The position numbers and the translations under genes are program-made. The notes under the pieces are model-generated. The model did no database searches. It was not told the origin of the DNA and was given only the letters and a program-made list of their open reading frames with translations. Positions 35,550 through 44,848 of a stretch of DNA of 64,000 nt are shown in pieces; position 1 is the first letter of the stretch; each line of letters begins with the position of its first letter. Where the stretch lies: contig JAGXFN010000009.1 in the NCBI GenBank assembly GCA_024637195.1, positions 84,229 to 148,228 on the forward strand. The letters run 5' to 3'. The DNA comes from Arcobacter sp. (GTDB lineage: Bacteria > Campylobacterota > Campylobacteria > Campylobacterales > Sulfurimonadaceae).

Positions 35550-37495
35550 ACGGCAATGCCGTTAAGTCTCAAGAGGCCCGTTGTATCAAGCTCTCTTCCC
35601 ATGAATTTTTCAAACAAGATGCTCATGCTCTCGCTTCCGCCGCGTGCAAGGACGACATCACGGTAGGCAGAAGAGATCTCTTCGTTGAAGATGCCGTTAT
35701 CGACAAAATGGAAAAAGGCGTCGGCCGAGAGGACTTCTGCCCATTTGTAGGAGTAATAGCCTGCGGCATAGCCGCCTGCAAAGATGTGGGCGAAACCGTT
35801 TTGGAACTTGTTGTAAGAGGGCGGTTTGAGCAGACTGAACTTCTCTCTGATCTCATCAAGAAGGGCCTGTATCTGATCTCCCGTATGCAGTTTCATGTGC
35901 AGTTTGAAATCAAAAAGTGAGAACTCGATCTGTCGGAGCATCTGCATGCCCGACTGGAAGTTTCGTGCCTTGTCAAGCTTGTTGATCATCTCGTCGCTGA
36001 GTACTTCGCCGCTTTTGTAATCTTTTGCAAAAAGCTTTAAGACCTTAGGCTCATAGGCGAAGTTTTCCAGAAACTGCGATGGAAACTCGACCGCATCCCA
36101 CTCCACACCGCCCACACCGCTGACCGAACTCTCTTTGACATCACTGAGCATATGGTGAAGCGCATGTCCCATCTCATGAAAAAGAGTAACGACATCGTCA
36201 TGGCGCAGCAGCGAAGGCGAGGTGGTAGAGGAAGAGGGAAAGTTGCAGACTACAAAGGCAGATGAGAGCAGAGGCTGTCCCTTTTCGTCTTCGCAGTGGC
36301 TCTGCCAGTTGTTCATCCAGGCTCCGCCGCGTTTGGAGGAACGTGCCTCAAGATCGAGGTAAAGACGTGAACGCAGGACACCCTTGACATATAGGTCATA
36401 AGCATTTGCTTTTTCATCCCAGAGCCTTGCTTCAACGGCTTTAAACTCGATACCGAAAAGACGCTGCAAAAAGTCAAAAAGACCATGAACGACAGAGTCT
36501 TTTTCGAAGTAGGCGCGGTAGAGCTCCTCGTCGATGTCGTATGTCTCTTTTTTGAGGATCTCGCTGTAGTATGCGGTGTCAAAACTCTGGATATTCTTTT
36601 CACCTTGTGCTTTTGCCAGGACTTCAAGTTCGTCAAGTTCTTTTTGCGCCTGCTTTTTCGAGGCATAGGCCAGCTCTTCTAAAAAGTCGACGACCTTTTG
36701 TGTGGAGGTGGCCATCTTCGGGGCGATGGAGAGTTCGGCATAGCTGTCAAACCCCAGAAGCTGAGCCATTTCCTGACGAAGCCGCATCAGCTCATCGATG
36801 ATAAGAGCATTTTCAGGTGAACGGGTAGTGTATGCTTTGTAGAGCTCTTCGCGCAAAGTGCGGTTTTTCCCGTAGGTCATATAGGAGATATAAGAGGGCA
36901 TCTGCAGGGTAAACTTATAGCTGCCGTCTTCTTGCCGGGCACTCTCACGGTCAGATTCGGGGATTCCCTCGACATCTTTTTCGTCCGTGATGATCAGCTC
37001 GTAGGCATTGGTCGCGTCCAGAAGGTTTTGCGAAAAGTCGTTGGTCAGGGTGCTTTTTCTGAGATTGATTTCTTTGAGACGGTCTTTTTTCTCCTGGCCA
37101 AGATGCGCGCCGCTGAGCTCAAAATCTCGAATGTTGTGTTCAAGCACTTGGTTTTGCTCCTGGTTTAAAGTGCTGCCTTGGATATCTTTGATGCGCTTAA
37201 AGGCCTTGTAGATCTCTTCGTTTTGTGAGATCTCCGTGCCATATTCGGTCAGGATCGGCAAGGCATCGCTGTAGACTTTTTGGGTCTGCTCGGAGTTGTT
37301 GACCGAGTTAAGATGTGATATTGGAGTGAAAAACCAGCTCAGACGCTCATCGATCATCTCGAAGGGTTTGACAAAATTTGCATAGCTCTTCTCTTTTATT
37401 TTCAGAAGATCTTGAATCGCATCTTTGTTTTTTTCTAAAAGAGTATTAAGCTCATCAATGGCGCTATCGAGGTTGACGTTAAAATCTAAAAACAT
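35546..37495 (-). CDS. M3 family metallopeptidase (oligopeptidase A-like)
   Basis: Cytoplasmic zinc oligopeptidase, 649 residues. The HExxH signature is in VVTLFHEMGHALHHML (about 440), and the third ligand region follows in VEWDAVEFPSQFLENFAYEP. GGYAAGYYSYKWAEVLSADAF near 600 is a typical M3 substrate-binding phrase. These enzymes degrade short peptides, including those left after signal peptide cleavage. The ATG follows AAGGAATTAT. The gene is upstream of the secreted EEP gene in a two-gene operon. Confidence 0.94.
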   Translation of the reverse strand: MFLDFNVNLDSAIDELNTLLEKNKDAIQDLLKIKEKSYANFVKPFEMIDERLSWFFTPISHLNSVNNSEQTQKVYSDALPILTEYGTEISQNEEIYKAFKRIKDIQGSTLNQEQNQVLEHNIRDFELSGAHLGQEKKDRLKEINLRKSTLTNDFSQNLLDATNAYELIITDEKDVEGIPESDRESARQEDGSYKFTLQMPSYISYMTYGKNRTLREELYKAYTTRSPENALIIDELMRLRQEMAQLLGFDSYAELSIAPKMATSTQKVVDFLEELAYASKKQAQKELDELEVLAKAQGEKNIQSFDTAYYSEILKKETYDIDEELYRAYFEKDSVVHGLFDFLQRLFGIEFKAVEARLWDEKANAYDLYVKGVLRSRLYLDLEARSSKRGGAWMNNWQSHCEDEKGQPLLSSAFVVCNFPSSSTTSPSLLRHDDVVTLFHEMGHALHHMLSDVKESSVSGVGGVEWDAVEFPSQFLENFAYEPKVLKLFAKDYKSGEVLSDEMINKLDKARNFQSGMQMLRQIEFSLFDFKLHMKLHTGDQIQALLDEIREKFSLLKPPSYNKFQNGFAHIFAGGYAAGYYSYKWAEVLSADAFFHFVDNGIFNEEISSAYRDVVLARGGSESMSILFEKFMGRELDTTGLLRLNGIAV

Positions 37496-37554
37496 ATAAT
37501 TCCTTTTATGGCTGTGTCGTCGTGTATTGTAAAATCTTTTATTTAGGCCTGCGT

Positions 37555-37989
37555 TTAAATCTTGGAACGAATCCAGCTTGCAAGCTGTTCTGCGTCAAGA
37601 GCGCCAGAGAGTCTGTCGATCTCTTTTTTGCCTTTGAAAAGAACAAGTGTGGGGATGGAACGGATAGCGAACTTCGTTCCCAGATGCTGCTGCTCTTCGG
37701 TGTTTATCTTGGCAAAACGGACCTTTCCTCTGAAGTTTTTCGCTGCTTGCTCGAAGTTGGGTCCCATCATCTTACATGGTCCGCACCAGGGCGCCCAAAA
37801 ATCGATAATGACGGGTATATCATTTTTTTGAAGGTGTTGCTCAAGGTTGTCCGGTGTGAGTTCAATGGGTTTGGTCTCTAAAATGGACCCTTTGCAGCGG
37901 CCGCATTTAGCCTCTTTTGGGACTTCTCCCGAGGGAATGCGGTTGGTTGCGCTGCAGTGAGGACAGACAATATGCAAAAATCCGCTCAT
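37555..37989 (-). CDS. trxC: Thioredoxin 2 (TrxC type with N-terminal zinc motif)
   Basis: Cytoplasmic disulfide reductase, 144 residues. The N-terminal zinc ribbon has CPHC and CGRC, and the thioredoxin domain (about 40-144) carries FWAPWCGPCKMM and the cis-proline region IRSIPTLVLFKG. This zinc-bearing architecture distinguishes TrxC from standard TrxA. A shine-dalgarno AAGGAG precedes the ATG at 37989. It is monocistronic and divergent from the DUF502 gene. Confidence 0.93.
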   Translation of the reverse strand: MSGFLHIVCPHCSATNRIPSGEVPKEAKCGRCKGSILETKPIELTPDNLEQHLQKNDIPVIIDFWAPWCGPCKMMGPNFEQAAKNFRGKVRFAKINTEEQQHLGTKFAIRSIPTLVLFKGKKEIDRLSGALDAEQLASWIRSKI

Positions 37990-38043
37990 ATGCGCTCCTT
38001 TTGGATAAAATTAGACCGATTATATCACAAGGAAATGTAAACT

Positions 38044-38646
38044 ATGAAAAATATTATGCGCTATTTGTTTGTCGGGGCACTCTCTTTGATGCCGGTTGTG
38101 CTTGTTATCATTTTTTTAAAGATGCTGGCAGAACTCGGGGTTACGGCTTTTTTCAGGATCAGTGATATTACCCACTCCACTGAGGCGACAGGGATATTTA
38201 TTTTTGTCGGACTGAGTGTCTTTGTCTTTTTGGGCTACTCTATCGAGAAGTACGGAAAGTCTATTTTTATCTCTGCTATAGATAAGGTCTTTGAAAATGT
38301 TCCGGCGGTTCGTTCTGTTTACGGCGTGATGAAAAAACTGACACAGATGTTTTCGGGAAAAGAGGAGAACGGGGTAAAAGAGATCGTTTTGCTTGAGTAC
38401 CCAAAAAAGGGTGTCTGGGTTCCGGCCTATGTGATCAACAGGCACCTTGATATCTTGGTGCTCTTCATCCCGACCTCGCCGATTCCCACCAGCGGCTATA
38501 CGGTCATCGTCAAAAAGGAATTAGTGGTAAAAACAAGTCTGAGTCTTCAGGAGGCATCCACCTTTATCATCTCTATGGGCGCCGATTTTGTCAAAAAAGA
38601 GGAGATCACACAGACCATTTTAAGAGAAGAAGCCAGCGCTAAATAG
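38044..38646 (+). CDS. DUF502 family inner-membrane protein
   Basis: A 200-residue protein with two transmembrane helices near the N-terminus (about 5-25 and 55-73) and a soluble C-terminal domain. The phrases ENVPAVRSVYGVMKKLTQMF and VLFIPTSPIPTSGYTVIV (both typical of DUF502) identify the family, whose function is unknown. The 3' end overlaps the convergent protease gene by 8 nt. Confidence 0.85.
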   Translation: MKNIMRYLFVGALSLMPVVLVIIFLKMLAELGVTAFFRISDITHSTEATGIFIFVGLSVFVFLGYSIEKYGKSIFISAIDKVFENVPAVRSVYGVMKKLTQMFSGKEENGVKEIVLLEYPKKGVWVPAYVINRHLDILVLFIPTSPIPTSGYTVIVKKELVVKTSLSLQEASTFIISMGADFVKKEEITQTILREEASAK

Positions 38647-39733
38647 AATCATCTCTCTTAATCGGAAGCGCCCCGTAATTTTTGATCAGGATGTCGTCAT
38701 AGCTGTTGGCCAGAGAAAAGAGCCGTCCAAGTCCGAAACTGCCGCTTTTTTCTTCAAGCGAGCTGTCAGTGATAATGAAAGAGAGGACGATAGAGTTGTC
38801 GTCAATACTGAAGTGAAGATAGTCCATCTTGGTATTTTCGCTCAGCAAAAAGTGATAGATCTCTTTGATCTTTTCATGCGGCAGCCGGCAGAGCGAAGCA
38901 TCGGCAATAATAATGCCGTTGTCATAATATGAGATCTCAATACGCGCCGTTCCGACGTCGATCTGCCAGGCTCTCTGTCCGCGTCTTGCCAGGGTGACAT
39001 CTTTTCCCATATCCTCAAGAATCTTCTCCAATGTCTTGATCGTTCCAACGGCCTTGTATCCCTCTCGCCGCCGCTTTGCGATATCGATCTTTACCCCGCA
39101 TTCCGGGCAGTAGTCATCTTTTATCAGTCTCTCCTGAACAAGGTTAAGGCACGAAGAACAGCGGATGATGTCATTTTTCCCCAGCTTTTTAAAGGCATCC
39201 AGGGCTTCTTGAACATAAGGAAAGGGCAGGGCAAAGCCGAGGTTGTTGGAGTTTTGGATGATAAAGGTATTGACCCCGATGACCTCGCCGCGCTCGTTAA
39301 GCAGCGGCCCTCCGCTGTTTCCCGGATTGATCGCGGCATCGATTTGAATATATTCAAGTTCGCCCTGCAAACGGGCTGCCTTGGAGACGATCCCCTCTGT
39401 CGCCGAATAATTTAATCTATAGGGATGGCCGACAGCAATGGCCTTGTCCCCGTCGTGCACGTTCTCGCTCGCCAGATTTAGAGGTGTTTTGACCTTCAGA
39501 TCCTTTGTGGTGATAAAGGCAAGGTCATATTTCGGGTCATCGTAAACAACCTTTGCCTCGCGCCGTTTCATGTTTTTAGAGCTGATAACGACCTCTTTGA
39601 GGCCTGTGACAACATGAGAATTGGTAACAATAAGCTGGTGTTTTTCAAGATAAAAGCCGCTTCCCGAAGCCAAGGGCGTTTCAATCTGGATAATGCTGTC
39701 TTGGTAGGTGTCGAGTATCTTTTGGGTGTTCAT
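38639..39733 (-). CDS. Trypsin-like serine protease with zinc-ribbon insert
   Basis: The first roughly 190 residues are an S1C (HtrA-like) protease domain: VTNSHVV (catalytic His), DLAFI (Asp) and NPGNSGGPLLNERGEVIGVNT (catalytic Ser). Unlike DegP/HtrA there is no signal peptide and no PDZ domain, so the enzyme is probably cytoplasmic or exported by another route. After the protease comes a four-Cys zinc ribbon (CSSCLN ... YCPECGVKI, about 194-218), then a C-terminal domain of about 130 residues that I do not recognise, possibly of type III-chaperone-like fold. It lies 1 nt downstream of the 437-residue unknown gene. Confidence 0.82.
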   Translation of the reverse strand: MNTQKILDTYQDSIIQIETPLASGSGFYLEKHQLIVTNSHVVTGLKEVVISSKNMKRREAKVVYDDPKYDLAFITTKDLKVKTPLNLASENVHDGDKAIAVGHPYRLNYSATEGIVSKAARLQGELEYIQIDAAINPGNSGGPLLNERGEVIGVNTFIIQNSNNLGFALPFPYVQEALDAFKKLGKNDIIRCSSCLNLVQERLIKDDYCPECGVKIDIAKRRREGYKAVGTIKTLEKILEDMGKDVTLARRGQRAWQIDVGTARIEISYYDNGIIIADASLCRLPHEKIKEIYHFLLSENTKMDYLHFSIDDNSIVLSFIITDSSLEEKSGSFGLGRLFSLANSYDDILIKNYGALPIKRDDSI

Positions 39734-39734
39734 C

Positions 39735-41048
39735 TTATAGCTCGCTAAAGTTGAGATTTTTCAAGGCTAGAAAAAAGGAGTGGTGAAACTTCTCGTAGGA
39801 GATGAAGTTAAGTTCAGATGAGAAGTCATGAAGATAAGGATACTGGTCAGTATAGTCGTGAATGATCTGACGGATGAGTGAGAAGATCTTTTTTTTGTGC
39901 AACTTGCCGTTTTTGTAGAGGCTTTCTATGCCCACAGCAGAATGGAAATCCGTGTTATGCAGCCTGACATCAAGCTGGATCAATGCGCGCAAGCACTTGT
40001 TCATGCCATAATTATAGAGCATGTACTGCCCCAAATATTCATAGATAGTCAAAATGATCTCTTCGTAGCGGTGTTCTTTATACCAGACGACTTTTGCCAG
40101 AGTCTCTTCTATAAATGCATGTACTTCCTCAAGCCCGTCGTTATTGAAAATATCAAAGGTCTCTTTGACGCAGTAGAGACTTTTTGACAGGCGGTTGGCA
40201 TTGATTGTTTTGAGTTTTTCTACGGCTTTTTGCAAGGCGTCATTTTTTTCTTCGATGTGTTTGCCGTCATCGAGATAATAGTCCCGGAGCGCCTCGTAAA
40301 TATCATAGCCCAGTTTGCCGCGCGGTGTGATAAAGTAGTCGATCTTAAAGAGCAGGTTTATCCAGACAAAGGCGATGGCCCCGGACTGCTCCTGGGTAGG
40401 CAGAAGTAAGACTTTTTGTTCCGTCTTGTCTATCCACTCTCTAAAAAAACGCAGTTTTGTCTCTTTAAGATGCGCGTCCATCACCTCGATGTGATCGAGC
40501 TCAAGGGGTTCGAGATCATTAAACTCATCTAAGATAAGCTCTTTTTCTCTGTCGGCATTGATGGCAAGCTCGCGCAGAGGGAAAAATACCTTCTGCGGAG
40601 AGAGCGAGATGTTGTCAAAATAGATCTTTGCCTTAAGTCTCCCTTCTTCAAGAAAAAAACTGCTGTAGGTATAAAGAAAGTTTTTTTCCAGCAAACGGCG
40701 CATAACGGAGATGTTCTCTTTGGGCATAGCCGCGATATTGACACATGCGCTCAGGCGTCTTTGGGTGATATTGCCTTGGACGATGGCCGAGCCTTGCATC
40801 AGTGTGAAGTTCAGGGTGTTTTCATCTTTGCTATAGCTGATGTTTGTGCACTCATCGTCTGCATTGTAAAAACAAAGATAGTTGAAGTAGTGCTCATACC
40901 CTTCAAGGTATCTTTGTTGGGAGAAGGCCTTTTTGGACTCTTGATACTGCGCCTGCTGCAAGGGATTTTTTTTGTAGTTGATAAAACGTCCAAAATGATA
41001 ATGCTCATAGGGGGTATCAGTGCCAAACAAGGAGGACCAGAAAAACAT
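39735..41048 (-). CDS. Hypothetical protein, 437 residues, partner of the adjacent protease
   Basis: I do not recognise this family. The protein has no signal peptide or membrane helix, is rich in aromatic and charged residues, and appears to consist of an N-terminal alpha/beta domain (about 1-150, with a repeat-like pattern of helix then strands) and a helical C-terminal region (about 180-437). AAGGG lies before the ATG. It is separated by one base from the trypsin-like protease downstream, so they very likely form an operon and may act together, for instance as substrate or adaptor. Confidence 0.72.
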   Translation of the reverse strand: MFFWSSLFGTDTPYEHYHFGRFINYKKNPLQQAQYQESKKAFSQQRYLEGYEHYFNYLCFYNADDECTNISYSKDENTLNFTLMQGSAIVQGNITQRRLSACVNIAAMPKENISVMRRLLEKNFLYTYSSFFLEEGRLKAKIYFDNISLSPQKVFFPLRELAINADREKELILDEFNDLEPLELDHIEVMDAHLKETKLRFFREWIDKTEQKVLLLPTQEQSGAIAFVWINLLFKIDYFITPRGKLGYDIYEALRDYYLDDGKHIEEKNDALQKAVEKLKTINANRLSKSLYCVKETFDIFNNDGLEEVHAFIEETLAKVVWYKEHRYEEIILTIYEYLGQYMLYNYGMNKCLRALIQLDVRLHNTDFHSAVGIESLYKNGKLHKKKIFSLIRQIIHDYTDQYPYLHDFSSELNFISYEKFHHSFFLALKNLNFSEL

Positions 41049-41165
41049 CTTTAACCCTTAAGTAATCAGACTTTGTGCCGATCATTGTAGCATAGATGAA
41101 GTTCGATGCGGGAGTATATAGTGCGTAAAACGTTTGAAATATTTTGTATTTATATTTAAAACTGT

Positions 41166-41171
41166 TATACT
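41166..41171 (+). promoter_or_regulatory. Probable extended -10 of the small membrane gene at 41235
   Basis: TGTTATACT, with TATACT at 41166-41171, is a TGn-extended -10 about 64 nt before the start codon, inside the 186-nt gap between divergent genes. No -35 is evident. Confidence 0.4.
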
Positions 41172-41234
41172 TATGGCATTTTAAACTCCGAGTGCTCTTT
41201 TGGGGTCTGTTATAAAAAATATCAAGGTTTTTTA

Positions 41235-41639
41235 ATGCTCTATTTGATCGGTTTTTTTATTGTTTTTATTGTTTTTATTTTGATTATTGTCTTTATCATT
41301 TTTAAAAAATCCCCGCCTGCACCTATAGTAACCACACCTGAACCTGTCCATGATGGAAGCTTGACCCTTGAGAGTTTGATCTCCATCTTGCAGCATGAGA
41401 CAAAAGAGCGTTCTAAAATTGAAAGCGCTTTGGAGAAGATGGCAAAGCGTTTTCCTTTTCCCGAAAACGAAAAAGAGGCAAGCGAATATTTTAAATTCGT
41501 CTATTATTATGCGAGAAGTCCGCTGAGCTCTGCAAAGATGATCGTCAACATGCAAAAATTGCTGACACAGAGAAATCCAAAATATGCGAAGCAGATTGAA
41601 TCCTTCCAGATGCGCGGTGTCGAGGCCAGAAATAAGTAA
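41235..41639 (+). CDS. Hypothetical single-span membrane protein
   Basis: A 134-residue protein with one N-terminal transmembrane helix (about 3-25, very rich in I, F and V) and a soluble helical domain. I do not recognise the family. The DNA of the membrane segment contains a 9-nt direct repeat TTTTTATTG in two perfect copies plus a partial third (from 41254), each coding three residues; copy-number slippage would lengthen or shorten the helix in frame. AAGG precedes the ATG. It stands alone before pyrH. Confidence 0.7.
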   Translation: MLYLIGFFIVFIVFILIIVFIIFKKSPPAPIVTTPEPVHDGSLTLESLISILQHETKERSKIESALEKMAKRFPFPENEKEASEYFKFVYYYARSPLSSAKMIVNMQKLLTQRNPKYAKQIESFQMRGVEARNK

Positions 41640-41672
41640 GAACCCGTAAGCCCATATAAAGCAAATTTTAAG

Positions 41673-41678
41673 TATAAT
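41673..41678 (+). promoter_or_regulatory. Probable -10 box of the pyrH-rpoZ-spoT operon
   Basis: TATAAT in AAGTATAATTCC, 42 nt before the pyrH start, in the 80-nt intergenic gap. The same AGTATAATTCC context is seen before the DHH gene at 4627. Confidence 0.5.
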
Positions 41679-41701
41679 TCCCAGATTTTTATAAACTGTA
41701 A

Positions 41702-42427
<726 letters not shown>

Positions 42428-42451
42428 ATCTTTTTAAACCAAGGAAACAAA

Positions 42452-42667
42452 ATGAGATTAGAAAAACTGACTGCGAAAGCATTAGAAGTTACCGGTGCAG
42501 ACCGCTACCAATTGGCGATCGCGATTGCAAAACGTGCTACGGCTTTGCAAAACGGCGAACTGAGCAGACTTAATGTTGATTCAAAAGCATTTAAACCGGC
42601 TGATCTGGCATTGATGGAGATCGCAGAGGGTGTTATCACTATCAAAGGTTTCCAAGCCAGCAAATAA
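42452..42667 (+). CDS. rpoZ: RNA polymerase omega subunit
   Basis: Small RNA polymerase subunit of 71 residues that helps beta-prime fold and, in other bacteria, forms part of the ppGpp site. It matches the family in size and in RLEKLTAKALEVTGADRYQLAIAIAKRA (in part). It lies directly upstream of the ppGpp synthetase/hydrolase gene, as in many bacteria. AAGGAAA precedes the ATG. Confidence 0.95.
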   Translation: MRLEKLTAKALEVTGADRYQLAIAIAKRATALQNGELSRLNVDSKAFKPADLALMEIAEGVITIKGFQASK

Positions 42668-42689
42668 ATAAGATCGAACGGAGCAAAGA

Positions 42690-44837
42690 GTGAAAGAGAC
42701 GATTGAAGCCGTTCGTGATGTTCATGACCTGCAACGTGCGAAAGCCCTGTTTTACGATCAAGTAAAACCTTCTGCTGCTATAGAAAAAGCGCTTGCATTT
42801 TCCGAGAAAGCCCATTTGGGCCAGACCCGAAAAAGCGGCGAACCCTACATCATACACCCCATTATTGTCGCTGTCATTGTCGATAGCATCAGCGAAGACG
42901 ATGCTATGGTAATTGCCGCACTTTTACATGATGTGGTGGAAGATACATTGATGAGTATTGCAGAAGTCGCTGCAGAATTTGGCGATGATGTGGCCCATCT
43001 GGTAGAGGGTTTGACCAAAATCGACAAGATAAGAGACTCAGAACTTGCTGCCTCGGACTCAGACGAAAAGCTCGTCGTTTCTGCGCTTTCATTTAGAAAG
43101 ATGGTCATCGCATCGATTCAAGATGTCCGCATTCTAGTCGTAAAACTTTGCGACAGATTGCACAATATGCTTACCCTCGATGCCCTCTCTGAGGCAAAAC
43201 AGACCCGTATAGCAGAAGAGACGATGGTCGTATATGCGCCTATTGCCCACCGGCTTGGTATCTCAACGCTTAAAAATATGCTTGAAGACCTAAGTTTCAA
43301 ATATATCTTTCCCGATGACTACAAGCGCATTACCGCATATCTCAAAGAAAACTTTCATCAGATCCATGTAAGCATCAATGATTTTACGGAAAAGATCACG
43401 AAGACGATGATAAAAAACGGTTTTTGCGAAGATGATTTTGAGATAAAAAGCCGGATTAAACACACCTATTCCATCTATCTTAAGATGCAGCGCAAAGGAG
43501 TCTCGATAGATGAGGTCCTGGACCTTCTTGCCATCCGTATTCTCGTCAAAGAGCCGCTGGACTGCTATAAGGTTCTGGGCCTGATGCATCTGAATTTTAA
43601 GCCTCTCTCCTCGCGCTTCAAAGACTACCTGGCGATTGCCAAGGATAATGGGTACCAGACCCTGCATACCACAGTCTTTGACAATACCTCTATCTTTGAG
43701 GTGCAGATCCGTACCTTTGAGATGCACCAGACGGCTGAACTTGGCATTGCCGCACACTGGAAGTACAAGGGCGGAGAATCAAGCGTAAACCTTGAATGGA
43801 TGCATAACCTTCAATTTCAAGGCGACTCGGTCGAGGAGTTTTACGAGCTGATCAAAAACGACCTCTACAGCGAAGATATCTTGATCTTTTCGCCCAACGG
43901 AGACCCTTTTACACTTCCTCGCGGCGCGGTCGCTCTTGATTTTGCCTATGCGGTGCACTCGGAGGTCGGAAACCATGCGGTGGGATGTCTGATCAACAAG
44001 ACAAAAACGAGTCTTCTTAGCGAGCTTAAAAACGGCGACCTTGTCCGTATCGACACCTCTGATGAGCTGACAACGCGCTGTAGCTGGATCGACTCGGTCA
44101 AGACGACACGTGCAAAAAACAATATGCGTCTTGTCTGTAATCAGAGGCTGCGTCACATCAACGCCCTCACCGGAATCAATATCCTCTCAACGATCTTGAA
44201 GCTAAATCAGAGCCGCATCAAAGAGTGGCTGGAAAAAAGTGCTTTGATGGACACGGTATACAAAATAGCTGTCGATCCCGGACACTTGGAGGTGCTGCTG
44301 CACTCTTATCTGGAAGTCATCGAGCAAAACAGCCGTTTTCAAGGCTTTTTGAAGCATCACAAGTTCAAATTGAAGCAGTACAGCTTCGGCGCTTTAGAGG
44401 TCTTGTCCAATACCTCCATCAACGACATGGTGTATGACTACTGCTGCCATCCCAAGCCCGGAGATGAGATCGTCGCTTTTAAGATTGCCAACAAAGCGCA
44501 TGTCCACCATAAACTTTGCCACCACGCTTATGATATGATAAAATCGCAGACACCGATGCTCAGTGTCTACTGGGGTGCACAGAAATATTATCATTACCAT
44601 CTTATCGTCAGCTTGCAAAATGCCAAAGGTGCTTTGGCGGCATTTTTGCAACTGCTGGCTAAACTCAATATCGATCTTATCAGTATCGAACTGGGCAAGG
44701 AACAAAAAGACCATGTGCAATACTGCGAGATAGAGATGCAGAGTCTAGAAGGCGACTTGGCAAAGTTGCGTAAAAAACTTGACAACAAACAAAAGACTAT
44801 ACAGCTTATCCGCACGGATGATGCCTACAGAAATTAA
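42690..44837 (+). CDS. spoT: Bifunctional (p)ppGpp synthetase/hydrolase (RelA/SpoT)
   Basis: Controls the stringent response. The 715-residue protein has the HD hydrolase domain (about 30-180, with the motif HDVVEDT and RLHNMLTL), the synthetase domain (about 225-345, with KDNGYQTLHTTVF and EVQIRT), a TGS domain (about 385-445, FSPNGDPFTLPRGAVALDFAYAVH in part) and a C-terminal ACT domain (about 640-715). Both catalytic halves look intact. The start is GTG at 42690 with GGAG upstream. It is the only long RSH protein in the window, as expected in Campylobacterota. Confidence 0.96.
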   Translation: MKETIEAVRDVHDLQRAKALFYDQVKPSAAIEKALAFSEKAHLGQTRKSGEPYIIHPIIVAVIVDSISEDDAMVIAALLHDVVEDTLMSIAEVAAEFGDDVAHLVEGLTKIDKIRDSELAASDSDEKLVVSALSFRKMVIASIQDVRILVVKLCDRLHNMLTLDALSEAKQTRIAEETMVVYAPIAHRLGISTLKNMLEDLSFKYIFPDDYKRITAYLKENFHQIHVSINDFTEKITKTMIKNGFCEDDFEIKSRIKHTYSIYLKMQRKGVSIDEVLDLLAIRILVKEPLDCYKVLGLMHLNFKPLSSRFKDYLAIAKDNGYQTLHTTVFDNTSIFEVQIRTFEMHQTAELGIAAHWKYKGGESSVNLEWMHNLQFQGDSVEEFYELIKNDLYSEDILIFSPNGDPFTLPRGAVALDFAYAVHSEVGNHAVGCLINKTKTSLLSELKNGDLVRIDTSDELTTRCSWIDSVKTTRAKNNMRLVCNQRLRHINALTGINILSTILKLNQSRIKEWLEKSALMDTVYKIAVDPGHLEVLLHSYLEVIEQNSRFQGFLKHHKFKLKQYSFGALEVLSNTSINDMVYDYCCHPKPGDEIVAFKIANKAHVHHKLCHHAYDMIKSQTPMLSVYWGAQKYYHYHLIVSLQNAKGALAAFLQLLAKLNIDLISIELGKEQKDHVQYCEIEMQSLEGDLAKLRKKLDNKQKTIQLIRTDDAYRN

Positions 44838-44848
44838 GAAGGAAAATT

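Noticed and set aside
41254..41285. 9-nt direct repeat in a membrane-helix coding region as a phase-variable tract
   Set aside because: Only two perfect copies plus a partial one, in frame; noted in the gene entry but not strong enough for a finding of its own.
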